Assembly: GCA_904066235.2 (NCBI GenBank) | Contig: CAJFCV020000006.1 | Span: forward strand, 8,618,001-8,682,000 | Reading direction: 5' to 3' | DNA length: 64,000 nucleotides | Source of the DNA: Bursaphelenchus xylophilus | Taxonomy: Eukaryota; Nematoda; Chromadorea; Rhabditida; Aphelenchoididae | Shown: positions 1-13,200 of the stretch, in pieces | Numbering within the stretch: position 1 is the first letter of the stretch | Layout: every line of letters begins with the position of its first letter | Program-made: the position numbers and the translations under genes | Notes under the pieces: model-generated | Database searches by the model: none | What the model saw: only the letters and a program-made list of their open reading frames with translations | What the model was told of the DNA's origin: nothing

Positions 1-322
1 AATAACTCATAACCGAGGGTTGGTAGAGCTATAAGCCGACTGTAATAGACGTTTTTGGATACTAAGAAATTATGGAGAAAATTTCAAGCCGCCAGGATTA
101 CTGCAATATAAGAAACCGGCGTTTTGGCCGCATATAACCCCTTTAATAAAACGGCCATAACTTTGCCCAAACATAAATTAGGCAGCTAATTTTTTCTTCC
201 ATATACACAACTTTTTACGCTCTTTCAAATGATATAGGTTTCGGTAAGATTAAAGGTTGCAACTATTTGCCGATCCCTTGTTAATTGCAAAAGAAACTAA
301 ATTCATTCCGATTTCTCTTCAG
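1..322. other. Sequence upstream of the DRAM-like exon, probably intron
   Basis: No exon of the DRAM-like gene is recognisable here. The acceptor TTCTCTTCAG ends at 322, so at least the last part is intron. A stretch near 120-180 with 'ggccataact' wording resembles the ends of the inverted-repeat transposon at 56 kb, but the similarity is too short to call a copy. Confidence 0.4.
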
Positions 323-1106
323 GGGTTTGCACAGTCTTCTTTGTGCATATCAGGATCAATATGCATATTCGATCCAATCAGCATCACATAATTCCGCTCT
401 TTCAAAGATTAGTCATCTACTTCATGGACATCATTGGAATCTCCAGTGGAATCGGCGTTGTAATTGTTGGATCAGTCCCTGTAGGTAATAAAACATCTCA
501 GAAAACTTCTTTTATATCCTAATCCATCTGTTTCAGGAGACCATCAACATAACTTACCATTTCTTTGGGGCGCTCTTGGCCTTTGGCGGAGGAGTGCTGT
601 ACCTTTGGGTTTTTGTCATTCTGACCATGAGATTGAAACCAGAATACGCACCAAGATGGCTGAGTATCCTGCGGTTGTCTGTGGTGATTATCTCCACAAT
701 ATCATTCATTACTCCGTTTACAAATTTCATTCCGAGATATTATGAAAATGGGACCAGAATTCCTCGGCCCTTTCCCACTAAACCTGGCCAAATTCAGCGT
801 TATCCATGGGGATCTGCGGTAAGGTGTGGTTACTGATCAGTTCGAAGATATTTAAACAGCTTTTCATCCCATGAAATAATATGTTTTTTTCAGACGCACT
901 CGCTTTACCTCCTGAACACAGTCTTCGAATGGATTATTGGCCTCTGCTTTGTTTTCATGATTTTTACGATGACTTATGAACTGAATTCATTCAGTTTGAG
1001 CACCACGGGACTGAGAGAAAAGTATTATCGACATCATCGAGAAACATTGAGAGAGATTCGACGGCAACTGAGAGGATCGAAGAAAGTTCAAAGTTCTGAC
1101 GACTGA
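323..1106 (+). CDS. DRAM/Frag1-family multi-pass membrane protein, 5' end missing
   Basis: This is the C-terminal part of a protein of the Frag1/DRAM/Sfk1 family. In animals these multi-pass membrane proteins act in lysosomes and autophagy (DRAM) or GPI-anchor remodelling (PGAP2/Frag1). Three exons join in frame: 323-480, 537-818 and 894-1106 (TGA), with GT-AG introns of 56 and 75 bp. The diagnostic part spans exons 1-2: a hydrophobic helix ending VIVGSVP, then ETINITYHFFGALLAFGGG, the region that in DRAM proteins reads roughly 'vGnfq...vHf.Ga.ltFg.G'. Two more helices follow, and the last exon carries EWIIGLCFVFMIFTMTYEL, matching the DRAM final helix, then a basic tail. The first exon starts in phase 2, so upstream exons encoding the first helix and loop lie before 323 or outside the window. 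A polyA signal AATAAA is at 1124-1129. The family call is fairly secure; DRAM rather than PGAP2 is preferred because of the GAxLxFGGG block. Confidence 0.75.
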
Positions 1107-1256
1107 GTTGGATATTTTGATGAAATAAATTGAAATCGTGCTGTGTTTGGTAGTTCTCTCAGAAAAAGTTGGTGTGAAATACAGTTGTAAATTAAAATCG
1201 GGATCGCCAGAAATCTCCAGAGCTTTCAAATGGCGTAGGTTGCTTCACATCACTCA

Positions 1257-4200
1257 GACTCCGAAATCTCTCTAATTCACTTTATTTTTTATTAGTGCCT
1301 AGTGTAATATCAGAGTGTTTGGCCTGGTACGGGCGTAATTTGGCTCCAAAAAAGGCGAAACTTGGGGTTTTGAAATTTCATTCTGTAATGTTTCGAACGG
1401 TAGAGGTCACGTCAATTCACTCCGGCATCTCTAATTCACTTTATTTTTTATTAGTGCCTAGTGTAATATCAGAGTGTTTGGCCTGGTACGGGCGTAATTT
1501 GGCTCCAAAAAAGGCGAAACTTGGGGTTTTGAAATTTCATTCTGTAATGTTTCGAACGGTAGAGGTCACGTCAATTCACTCCGGCATCTCTAATTCACTT
1601 TATTTTTTATTAGTGCCTAGTGTAATATCAGAGTGTTCGGCCTGGTACGGGCGTAAGTTGGCTCCAAAAAGGGCGAAACTTGGGGTTTTGAAATTTCATT
1701 CTGTAATGTTTCGAACGGTATAGGTCACGTCAATTCACTCCGACATCTCTAATTCACTTTATTTTTTATTAGTGCCTAGTGTAATATCAGAGTGTTTGGC
1801 CTGGTACGGGCGTAATTTGGCTCCAAAAAAGGCGAAACTTGGGGTTTTGAAATTTCATTCTGTAATGTTTCGAACGGTATAGGTCACGTCAATTCACTCC
1901 GACATCTCTAATTCACTTTATTTTTTATTAGTGCCTAGTGTAATCTCAGAGTGTTTGGCCTGGTACGGGCGTAATTTGGCTCCAAAAAAGGCGAAACTTG
2001 GGGTTTTGAAATTTCATTCTGTAAGGTTTTGAACGGTATAGGTCACGTCAATTCACTCCGACATCTCTAATCCACTTTATTTTTTATTAGTGCCTAGTGT
2101 AATGTCAGAGTGTTCGGCCTGGTACGGGCATAATTTGGCTCCAAAAAGGGCGAAACTTGGGGTTTTGAAATTTCATTCTGTAATGTTTCGAACGGTATAG
2201 GTCACGTCAATTCACTCCGACATCTCTAATTCACTTTATTTTTTATTAGTGCCTAGTGTAATATCAGAGTGTTTGGCCTGGTACGGGCGTAATTTGGCTC
2301 CAAAAAAGGCGAAACTTGGGGTTTTGAAATTTCATTCTGTAATGTTTCGAACGGTATAGGTCACGTCAATTCACTCCGACATCTCTAATTCACTTTATTT
2401 TTTATTAGTGCCTAGTGTAATATCAGAGTGTTTGGCCTGGTACGGGCGTAATTTGGCTCCAAAAAAGGCGAAACTTGGGGTTTTGAAATTTCATTCTGTA
2501 ATGTTTCGAACGGTAGAGGTCACGTCAATTCACTCCGGCATCTCTAATTCACTTTATTTTTTATTAGTGCCTAGTGTAATATCAGAGTGTTCGGCCTGGT
2601 ACGGGCGTAAGTTGGCTCCAAAAAGGGCGAAACTTGGGGTTTTGAAATTTCATTCTGTAATGTTTCGAACGGTATAGGTCACGTCAATTCACTCCGACAT
2701 CTCTAATTCACTTTATTTTTTATTAGTGCCTAGTGTAATATCAGAGTGTTTGGCCTGGTACGGGCGTAATTTGGCTCCAAAAAAGGCGAAACTTGGGGTT
2801 TTGAAATTTCATTCTGTAATGTTTCGAACGGTAGAGGTCACGTCAATTCACTCCGGCATCTCTAATTCACTTTATTTTTTATTAGTGCCTAGTGTAATAT
2901 CAGAGTGTTCGGCCTGGTACGGGCGTAAGTTGGCTCCAAAAAGGGCGAAACTTGGGGTTTTGAAATTTCATTCTGTAATGTTTCGAACGGTATAGGTCAC
3001 GTCAATTCACTCCGACATCTCTAATTCACTTTATTTTTTATTAGTGCCTAGTGTAATATCAGAGTGTTTGGCCTGGTACGGGCGTAATTTGGCTCCAAAA
3101 AGGCGAAACTTGGGGTTTTGAAATTTCATTCTGTAATGTTTCGAACGGTATAGGTCACGTCAATTCACTCCGACATCTCTAATTCACTTTATTTTTTACT
3201 AGTGCCTAGTGTAATATCAGAGTGTTTGGCCTGGTACGGGCGTAATTTGGCTCCAAAAAAGGTGAAACTTGGAGTTTTGAAATTTCATTCTGTAATGTTT
3301 CGAACGGCAGAGGTCACGTCAATTCACTCCGACATCTCTAATTCACTTTATTTTTTATTAGTGCCTAGTGTAATCTCAGAGTGTTTGGCCTGGTACGGGC
3401 GTAATTTGGCTCCAAAAAAGGCGAAACTTGGGGTTTTGAAATTTCATTCTGTAAGGTTTTGAACGGTATAGGTCACGTCAATTCACTCCGACATCTCTAA
3501 TCCACTTTATTTTTTATTAGTGCCTAGTGTAATGTCAGAGTGTTCGGCCTGGTACGGGCGTAATTTGGCTCCAAAAAAGGCGAAACTTGGGGTTTTGAAA
3601 TTTCATTCTGTAATGTTTCGAACGGTAGAGGTCACGTCAATTCACTCCGGCATCTCTAATTCACTTTATTTTTTATTAGTGCCTAGTGTAATATCAGAGT
3701 GTTCGGCCTGGTACGGGCGTAAGTTGGCTCCAAAAAGGGCGAAACTTGGGGTTTTGAAATTTCATTCTGTAAGGTTTCGAACGGTATAGGTCACGTCAAT
3801 TCACTCCGACATCTCTAATTCACTTTATTTTTTATTAGTGCCTAGTGTAATATCAGAGTGTTTGGCCCGGTACGGGCGTAATTTGGCTCCAAAAAAGGCG
3901 AAACTTGGGGTTTTGAAATTTCATTCTGTAAGGTTTCGAACGGTATAGGTCACGTCAATTCACTCCGACATCTCTAATTCACTTTATTTTTTATTAGTGC
4001 CTAGTGTAATATCAGAGTGTTTGGCCTGGTACGGGCGTAACTTGGCTCCAAAAAGGGCGAAACTTGGGGTTTTGAAATTTCATTCTGTAATGTTTCGAAC
4101 GGTATAGGTCACGTCAATTCACTCCGACATCTCTAATTCACTTTATTTTTTATTAGTGCCTAGTGTAATATCAGAGTGTTTGGCCTGGTACGGGCGTAAT

Positions 4201-7200
4201 TTGGCTCCAAAAAAGGCGAAGCTTGGGGTTTTGAAATTTCATTCTGTAATGTTTCGAACGGTATAGGTCACGTCAATTCACTCCGACATCTCTAATTCAC
4301 TTTATTTTTTATTAGTGCCTAGTGTAATATCAGAGTGTTTGGCCTGGTACGGGCGTAATTTGGCTCCAAAAAGGGCGAAACTTGGGGTTTTGAAATTTCA
4401 TTCTGTAATGTTTCGAACGGTATAGGTCACGTCAATTCACTCCGACATCTCTAATTCACTTTATTTTTTATTAGTGCCTAGTGTAATATCAGAGTGTTTG
4501 GCCTGGTACGGGCGTAATTTGGCTCCAAAAAGGGCGAAACTTGGGGTTTTGAAATTTCATTCTGTATGGTTTCGAACAGTATAGGTCACTTCAATTCACT
4601 CCGACATCTCTAATCCACTTTATTTTTTATTAGTGCCTAGTGTAATATCAGAGTGTTTGGCCTGGTACGGGCGTAATTTGGCTCCAAAAAGGGCGAAACT
4701 TGGGGTTTTGAAATTTCATTCTGTATGGTTTCGAACAGTATAGGTCACTTCAATTCACTCCGACATCTCTAATCCACTTTATTTTTTATTAATGCCTAGT
4801 GTAATATCAGAGTGTTTGGCCTGGTACGGGCGTAATTTGGCTCCAAAAAGGGCGAAACTTGGGGTTTTGAAATTTCATTCTGTAATGTTTCGAACGGTAT
4901 AGGTCACGTCAATTCACTCCGACATCTCTAATTCACTTTATTTTTTATTAGTGCCTAGTGTAATATCAGAGTGTTTGGCCTGGTACGGGCGTAATTTGGC
5001 TCCAAAAAGGGCGAAACTTGGAGTTTTGAAATCTCATTCTGTAAGGTTTCGAACGGTATAGGTCACGTCAATTCACTCCGACATCTCTAATTCACTTTAT
5101 TTTTTATTAGTGCCTAGTGTAATATCAGAGTGTTTGGCCTGGTACGGGCGTAATATGGCTCCAAAAAGGGCGAAACTTGGGGTTTTGAAATTTCATTCTG
5201 TAAGGTTTCGAACGGTATAGGTCACGTCAATTCACTCCGACATCTCTAATTCACTTTATTTTTTATTAGTGCCTAGTGTAATATCAGAGTGTTCGGCCTG
5301 GTACGGGCGTAATTTGGCTCCAAAAAGGGCGAAACTTGGGGTTTTGAAATTTCATTCTGTAATGTTTCGAACGGTATAGGTCACGTCAATTCACTCCGAC
5401 ATCTCTAATTCACTTTATTTTTTATTAGTGCCTAGTGTAATATCAGAGTGTTTGGCCTGGTACGGGCGTAATTTGGCTCCAAAAAGGGCGAAACTTGGGG
5501 TTTTGAAATTTCATTCTGTAATGTTTCGAACGGTATAGGTCACGTCAATTCACTCCGACATCTCTAATTCACTTTATTTTTTATTAGTGCCTAGTGTAAT
5601 ATCAGAGTGTTTGGCCTGGTACGGGCGTAATATGGCTCCAAAAAGGGCGAAACTTGGGGTTTTGAAATTTCATTCTGTAAGGTTTCGAACGGTATAGGTC
5701 ACGTCAATTCACTCCGACATCTCTAATTCACTTTATTTTTTATTAGTGCCTAGTGTAATATCAGAGTGTTTGGCCTGGTACGGGCGTAATTTGGCTCCAA
5801 AAAGGGCGAAACTTGGGGTTTTGAAATTTCATTCTGTAAGGTTTCGAACGGTATAGGTCACGTCAATTCACTCCGACATCTCTAATTCACTTTATTTTTT
5901 ATTAGTGCCTAGTGTAATATCAGAGTGTTCGGCCTGGTACGGGCGTAATTTGGCTCCAAAAAGGGCGAAACTTGGGGTTTTGAAATTTCATTCTGTAATG
6001 TTTCGAACGGTATAGGTCACGTCAATTCACTCCGACATCTCTAATTCACTTTATTTTTTATTAGTGCCTAGTGTAATATCAGAGTGTTTGGCCTGGTACG
6101 GGCGTAATTTGGCTCCAAAAAGGGCGAAACTTGGGGTTTTGAAATTTCATTCTGTAATGTTTCGAACGGTATAGGTCACGTCAATTCACTCCGACATCTC
6201 TAATTCACTTTATTTTTTATTAGTGCCTAGTGTAATATCAGAGTGTTTGGCCTGGTACGGGCGTAATATGGCTCCAAAAAGGGCGAAACTTGGGGTTTTG
6301 AAATTTCATTCTGTAAGGTTTCGAACGGTATAGGTCACGTCAATTCACTCCGACATCTCTAATTCACTTTATTTTTTATTAGTGCCTAGTGTAATATCAG
6401 AGTGTTTGGCCTGGTACGGGCGTAATATGGCTCCAAAAAGGGCGAAACTTGGGGTTTTGAAATTTCATTCTGTAAGGTTTCGAACGGTATAGGTCACGTC
6501 AATTCACTCCGACATCTCTAATTCACTTTATTTTTTATTAGTGCCTAGTGTAATATCAGAGTGTTCGGCCTGGTACGGGCGTAATTTGGCTCCAAAAAGG
6601 GCGAAACTTGGGGTTTTGAAATTTCATTCTGTAATGTTTCGAACGGTATAGGTCACGTCAATTCACTCCGACATCTCTAATTCACTTTATTTTTTATTAG
6701 TGCCTAGTGTAATATCAGAGTGTTTGGCCTGGTACGGGCGTAATTTGGCTCCAAAAAGGACGAAACTTGGGGTTTTGAAATTTCATTCTGTAATGTTTCG
6801 AACGGTATAGGTCACGTCAATTCACTCCGACATCTCTAATCCACTTTATTTTTTATTAGTGCCTAGTGTAATATCAGAGTGTTTGGCCTGGTACGGGCGT
6901 AATTTGGCTCCAAAAAGGGCGAAACTTGGGGTTTTGAAATTTCATTCTGTAAGGTTTCGAACGGTATAGGTCACGTCAATTCACTCCGACATCTCTAATT
7001 CACTTTATTTTTTATTAGTGCCTAGTGTAATATCAGAGTGTTCGGCCTCGTACGGGCGTAATTTGGCTCCAAAAAGGGCGAAACTTGGGGTTTTGAAATT
7101 TCATTCTGTAAGGTTTCGAACGGTATAGGTCACGTCAATTCACTCCGACATCTCTAATTCACTTTATTTTTTATTAGTGCCTAGTGTAATATCAGAGTGT

Positions 7201-10200
7201 TTGGCCTGGTACGGGCGTAATTTGGCTCCAAAAAGGGCGAAACTTGGGGTTTTGAAATTTCATTCTGTAATGTTTCGAACGGTATAGGTCACGTCAATTC
7301 ACTCCGACATCTCTAATTCACTTTATTTTTTATTAGTGCCTAGTGTAATCTCAGAGTTTTCGGCCTGGTACGGGCGTAATATGGCTCCAAAAAGGGCGAA
7401 ACTTGGGGTTTTGAAATTTCATTCTGTAAGGTTTCGAACGGTATAGGTCACGTCAATTCACTCCGACATCTCTAATTCACTTTATTTTTTATTAGTGCCT
7501 AGTGTAATATCAGAGTGTTCGGCCTGGTACGGGCGTAATTTGCCTCCAAAAAGGGCGAAACTTGGGGTTTTGAAATTTCATTCTGTAAGGTTTCGAACGG
7601 TATAGGTCACGTCAATTCACTCCGACATCTCTAATTCACTTTATTTTTTATTAGTGCCTAGTGTAATATCAGAGTGTTTGGCCTGGTACGGGCGTAATTT
7701 GGCTCCAAAAAGGGCGAAACTTGGGGTTTTGAAATTTCATTCTGTAATGTTTCGAACGGTATAGGTCACGTCAATTCACTCCGACATCTCTAATTCACTT
7801 TATTTTTTATTAGTGCCTAGTGTAATATCAGAGTGTTTGGCCTGGTACGGGCGTAATTTGGCTCCAAAAAAGGCGAAACTTGGGGTTTTGAAATTTCATT
7901 CTGTAATGTTTCGAACGGTATAGGTCACGTCAATTCACTCCGACATCTCTAATTCACTTTATTTTTTATTAGTGCCTAGTGTAATATCAGAGTGTTTGGC
8001 CTGGTACGGGCGTAATTTGGCTCCAAAAAGGGCGAAACTTGGGGTTTTGAAATTTCATTCTGTAAGGTTTCGAACGGTATAGGTCACGTCAATTCACTCC
8101 GACATCTCTAATCCACTTTATTTTTTATTAGTGCCTAGTGTAATATCAGAGTGTTTGGCCTGGTACGGGCGTAATTTGGCTCCAAAAAGGGCGAAACTTG
8201 GGGTTTTGAAATTTCATTCTGTAATGTTTCGAACGGTATAGGTCACGTCAATTCACTCCGACATCTCTAATTCACTTTATTTTTTATTAGTGCCTAGTGT
8301 AATATCAGAGTGTTTGGCCTGGTACGGGCGTAATTTGGCTCCAAAAAGGGCGAAACTTGGGGTTTTGAAATTTCATTCTGTAATGTTTCGAACGGTATAG
8401 GTCACGTCAATTCACTCCGACATCTCTAATTCACTTTATTTTTTATTAGTGCCTAGTGTAATATCAGAGTGTTTGGCCTGGTACGGGCGTAATTTGGCTC
8501 CAAAAAGGGCGAAACTTGGGGTTTTGAAATTTCATTCTGTAAGGTTTCGAACGGTATAGGTCACGTCAATTCACTCCGACATCTCTAATCCACTTTATTT
8601 TTTATTAGTGCCTAGTGTAATATCAGAGTGTTTGGCCTGGTACGGGCGTAATTTGGCTCCAAAAAGGGCGAAACTTGGGGTTTTGAAATTTCATTCTGTA
8701 AGGTTTCGAACGGTATAGGTCACGTCAATTCACTCCGACATCTCTAATTCACTTTATTTTTTATTAGTGCCTAGTGTAATATCAGAGTGTTCGGCCTCGT
8801 ACGGGCGTAATTTGGCTCCAAAAAGGGCGAAACTTGGGGTTTTGAAATTTCATTCTGTAAGGTTTCGAACGGTATAGGTCACGTCAATTCACTCCGACAT
8901 CTCTAATTCACTTTATTTTTTATTAGTGCCTAGTGTAATATCAGAGTGTTTGGCCTGGTACGGGCGTAATTTGGCTCCAAAAAGGGCGAAACTTGGGGTT
9001 TTGAAATTTCATTCTGTAAGGTTTCGAACGGTATAGGTCACGTCAATTCACTCCGACATCTCTAATCCACTTTATTTTTTATTAGTGCCTAGTGTAATAT
9101 CAGAGTGTTTGGCCTGGTACGGGCGTAATTTGGCTCCAAAAAGGGCGAAACTTGGGGTTTTGAAATTTCATTCTGTAATGTTTCGAACGGTATAGGTCAC
9201 GTCAATTCACTCCGACATCTCTAATTCACTTTATTTTTTATTAGTGCCTAGTGTAATATCAGAGTGTTTGGCCTGGTACGGGCGTAATATGGCTCCAAAA
9301 AGGGCGAAACTTGGGGTTTTGAAATTTCATTCTGTAAGGTTTCGAACGGTATAGGTCACGTCAATTCACTCCGACATCTCTAATCCACTTTATTTTTTAT
9401 TAGTGCCTAGTGTAATATCAGAGTGTTCGGCCTCGTACGGGCGTAATTTGGCTCCAAAAAGGGCGAAACTTGGGGTTTTGAAATTTCATTCTGTAAGGTT
9501 TCGAACGGTATAGGTCACGTCAATTCACTCCGACATCTCTAATTCACTTTATTTTTTATTAGTGCCTAGTGTAATATCAGAGTGTTCGGCCTCGTACGGG
9601 CGTAATATGGCTCCAAAAAGGGCGAAACTTGGGGTTTTGAAATTTCATTCTGTAAGGTTTCGAACGGTATAGGTCACGTCAATTCACTCCGACATCTCTA
9701 ATCCACTTTATTTTTTATTAGTGCCTAGTGTAATATCAGAGTGTTCGGCCTCGTACGGGCGTAATTTGGCTCCAAAAAGGGCGAAACTTGGGGTTTTGAA
9801 ATTTCATTCTGTAAGGTTTCGAACGGTATAGGTCACGTCAATTCACTCCGACATCTCTAATTCACTTTATTTTTTATTAGTGCCTAGTGTAATATCAGAG
9901 TGTTCGGCCTCGTACGGGCGTAATATGGCTCCAAAAAGGGCGAAACTTGGGGTTTTGAAATTTCATTCTGTAAGGTTTCGAACGGTATAGGTCACGTCAA
10001 TTCACTCCGACATCTCTAATCCACTTTATTTTTTATTAGTGCCTAGTGTAATATCAGAGTGTTTGGCCTGGTACGGGCGTAATTTGGCTCCAAAAAGGGC
10101 GAAACTTGGGGTTTTGAAATTTCATTCTGTAAGGTTTCGAACGGTATAGGTCACGTCAATTCACTCCGACATCTCTAATTCACTTTATTTTTTATTAGTG

Positions 10201-13200
10201 CCTAGTGTAATATCAGAGTGTTCGGCCTCGTACGGGCGTAATTTGGCTCCAAAAAGGGCGAAACTTGGGGTTTTGAAATTTCATTCTGTAAGGTTTCGAA
10301 CGGTATAGGTCACGTCAATTCACTCCGACATCTCTAATTCACTTTATTTTTTATTAGTGCCTAGTGTAATATCAGAGTGTTTGGCCTGGTACGGGCGTAA
10401 TATGGCTCCAAAAAGGGCGAAACTTGGGGTTTTGAAATTTCATTCTGTAAGGTTTCGAACGGTATAGGTCACGTCAATTCACTCCGACATCTCTAATTCA
10501 CTTTATTTTTTATTAGTGCCTAGTGTAATATCAGAGTGTTCGGCCTCGTACGGGCGTAATTTGGCTCCAAAAAGGGCGAAACTTGGGGTTTTGAAATTTC
10601 ATTCTGTAATGTTTCGAACGGTATAGGTCACGTCAATTCACTCCGACATCTCTAATTCACTTTATTTTTTATTAGTGCCTAGTGTAATATCAGAGTGTTT
10701 GGCCTGGTACGGGCGTAATTTGGCTCCAAAAAGGGCGAAACTTGGGGTTTTGAAATTTCATTCTGTAATGTTTCGAACGGTATAGGTCACGTCAATTCAC
10801 TCCGACATCTCTAATTCACTTTATTTTTTATTAGTGCCTAGTGTAATCTCAGAGTTTTCGGCCTGGTACGGGCGTAATATGGCTCCAAAAAAGGCGAAAC
10901 TTGGGGTTTTGAAATTTCATTCTGTAAGGTTTCGAACGGTATAGGTCACGTCAATTCACTCCGACATCTCTAATTCACTTTATTTTTTATTAGTGCCTAG
11001 TGTAATATCAGAGTGTTCGGCCTGGTACGGGCGTAATTTGGCTCCAAAAAGGGCGAAACTTGGGGTTTTGAAATTTCATTCTGTAAGGTTTCGAACGGTA
11101 TAGGTCACGTCAATTCACTCCGACATCTCTAATTCACTTTATTTTTTATTAGTGCCTAGTGTAATATCAGAGTGTTTGGCCTGGTACGGGCGTAATTTGG
11201 CTCCAAAAAGGGCGAAACTTGGGGTTTTGAAATTTCATTCTGTAATGTTTCGAACGGTATAGGTCACGTCAATTCACTCCGACATCTCTAATTCACTTTA
11301 TTTTTTATTAGTGCCTAGTGTAATCTCAGAGTTTTCGGCCTGGTACGGGCGTAATTTGGCTCCAAAAAAAGCGAAGCTTGGGGTTTTGAAATTTCATTCT
11401 GTAAGGTTTCGAACGGTATAGGTCACGTCAATTCACTCCGACATCTCTAATTCACTTTATTTTTTATTAGTGCCTAGTGTAATATCAGAGTGTTTGGCCT
11501 GGTACGGGCGTAATATGGCTCCAAAAAGGGCGAAACTTGGGGTTTTGAAATTTCATTCTGTAAGGTTTCGAACGGTATAGGTCACGTCAATTCACTCCGA
11601 CATCTCTAATTCACTTTATTTTTTATTAGTGCCTAGTGTAATGTCAGAGTGTTCGGCCTGGTACGGGCGTAATTTGGCTCCAAAAAGGGCGAAACTTGGG
11701 GTTTTGAAATTTCATTCTGTAATGTTTCGAACGGTATAGGTCACGTCAATTCACTCCGACATCTCTAATTCACTTTATTTTTTATTAGTGCCTAGTGTAA
11801 TATCAGAGTGTTTGGCCTGGTACGGGCGTAATTTGGCTCCAAAAAGGGCGAAACTTGGGGTTTTGAAATTTCATTCTGTAATGTTTCGAACGGTATAGGT
11901 CACGTCAATTCACTCCGACATCTCTAATTCACTTTATTTTTTATTAGTGCCTAGTGTAATATCAGAGTGTTTGGCCTGGTACGGGCGTAATTTGGCTCCA
12001 AAAAGGGCGAAACTTGGGGTTTTGAAATTTCATTCTGTAATGTTTCGAACGGTATAGGTCACGTCAATTCACTCCGACATCTCTAATTCACTTTATTTTT
12101 TATTAGTGCCTAGTGTAATCTCAGAGTTTTCGGCCTGGTACGGGCGTAATATGGCTCCAAAAAAGGCGAAACTTGGGGTTTTGAAATTTCATTCTGTAAG
12201 GTTTCGAACGGTATAGGTCACGTCAATTCACTCCGACATCTCTAATTCACTTTATTTTTTATTAGTGCCTAGTGTAATATCAGAGTGTTCGGCCTGGTAC
12301 GGGCGTAATTTGGCTCCAAAAAGGGCGAAACTTGGGGTTTTGAAATTTCATTCTGTAAGGTTTCGAACGGTATAGGTCACGTCAATTCACTCCGACATCT
12401 CTAATTCACTTTATTTTTTATTAGTGCCTAGTGTAATATCAGAGTGTTTGGCCTGGTACGGGCGTAATTTGGCTCCAAAAAGGGCGAAACTTGGGGTTTT
12501 GAAATTTCATTCTGTAATGTTTCGAACGGTATAGGTCACGTCAATTCACTCCGACATCTCTAATTCACTTTATTTTTTATTAGTGCCTAGTGTAATCTCA
12601 GAGTTTTCGGCCTGGTACGGGCGTAATTTGGCTCCAAAAAAAGCGAAGCTTGGGGTTTTGAAATTTCATTCTGTAAGGTTTCGAACGGTATAGGTCACGT
12701 CAATTCACTCCGACATCTCTAATTCACTTTATTTTTTATTAGTGCCTAGTGTAATATCAGAGTGTTTGGCCTGGTACGGGCGTAATATGGCTCCAAAAAG
12801 GGCGAAACTTGGGGTTTTGAAATTTCATTCTGTAAGGTTTCGAACGGTATAGGTCACGTCAATTCACTCCGACATCTCTAATTCACTTTATTTTTTATTA
12901 GTGCCTAGTGTAATGTCAGAGTGTTCGGCCTGGTACGGGCGTAATTTGGCTCCAAAAAGGGCGAAACTTGGGGTTTTGAAATTTCATTCTGTAATGTTTC
13001 GAACGGTATAGGTCACGTCAATTCACTCCGACATCTCTAATTCACTTTATTTTTTATTAGTGCCTAGTGTAATATCAGAGTGTTTGGCCTGGTACGGGCG
13101 TAATTTGGCTCCAAAAAGGGCGAAACTTGGGGTTTTGAAATTTCATTCTGTAATGTTTCGAACGGTATAGGTCACGTCAATTCACTCCGACATCTCTAAT

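Noticed and set aside
1295..3789. Open frames of 86-142 codons encoding PSVISECxAWYGR repeats
   Set aside because: They are translations of the satellite; the frame is open only in monomers with TAGAGG in place of TATAGG and closed in nearly all others, so no coding constraint is visible.
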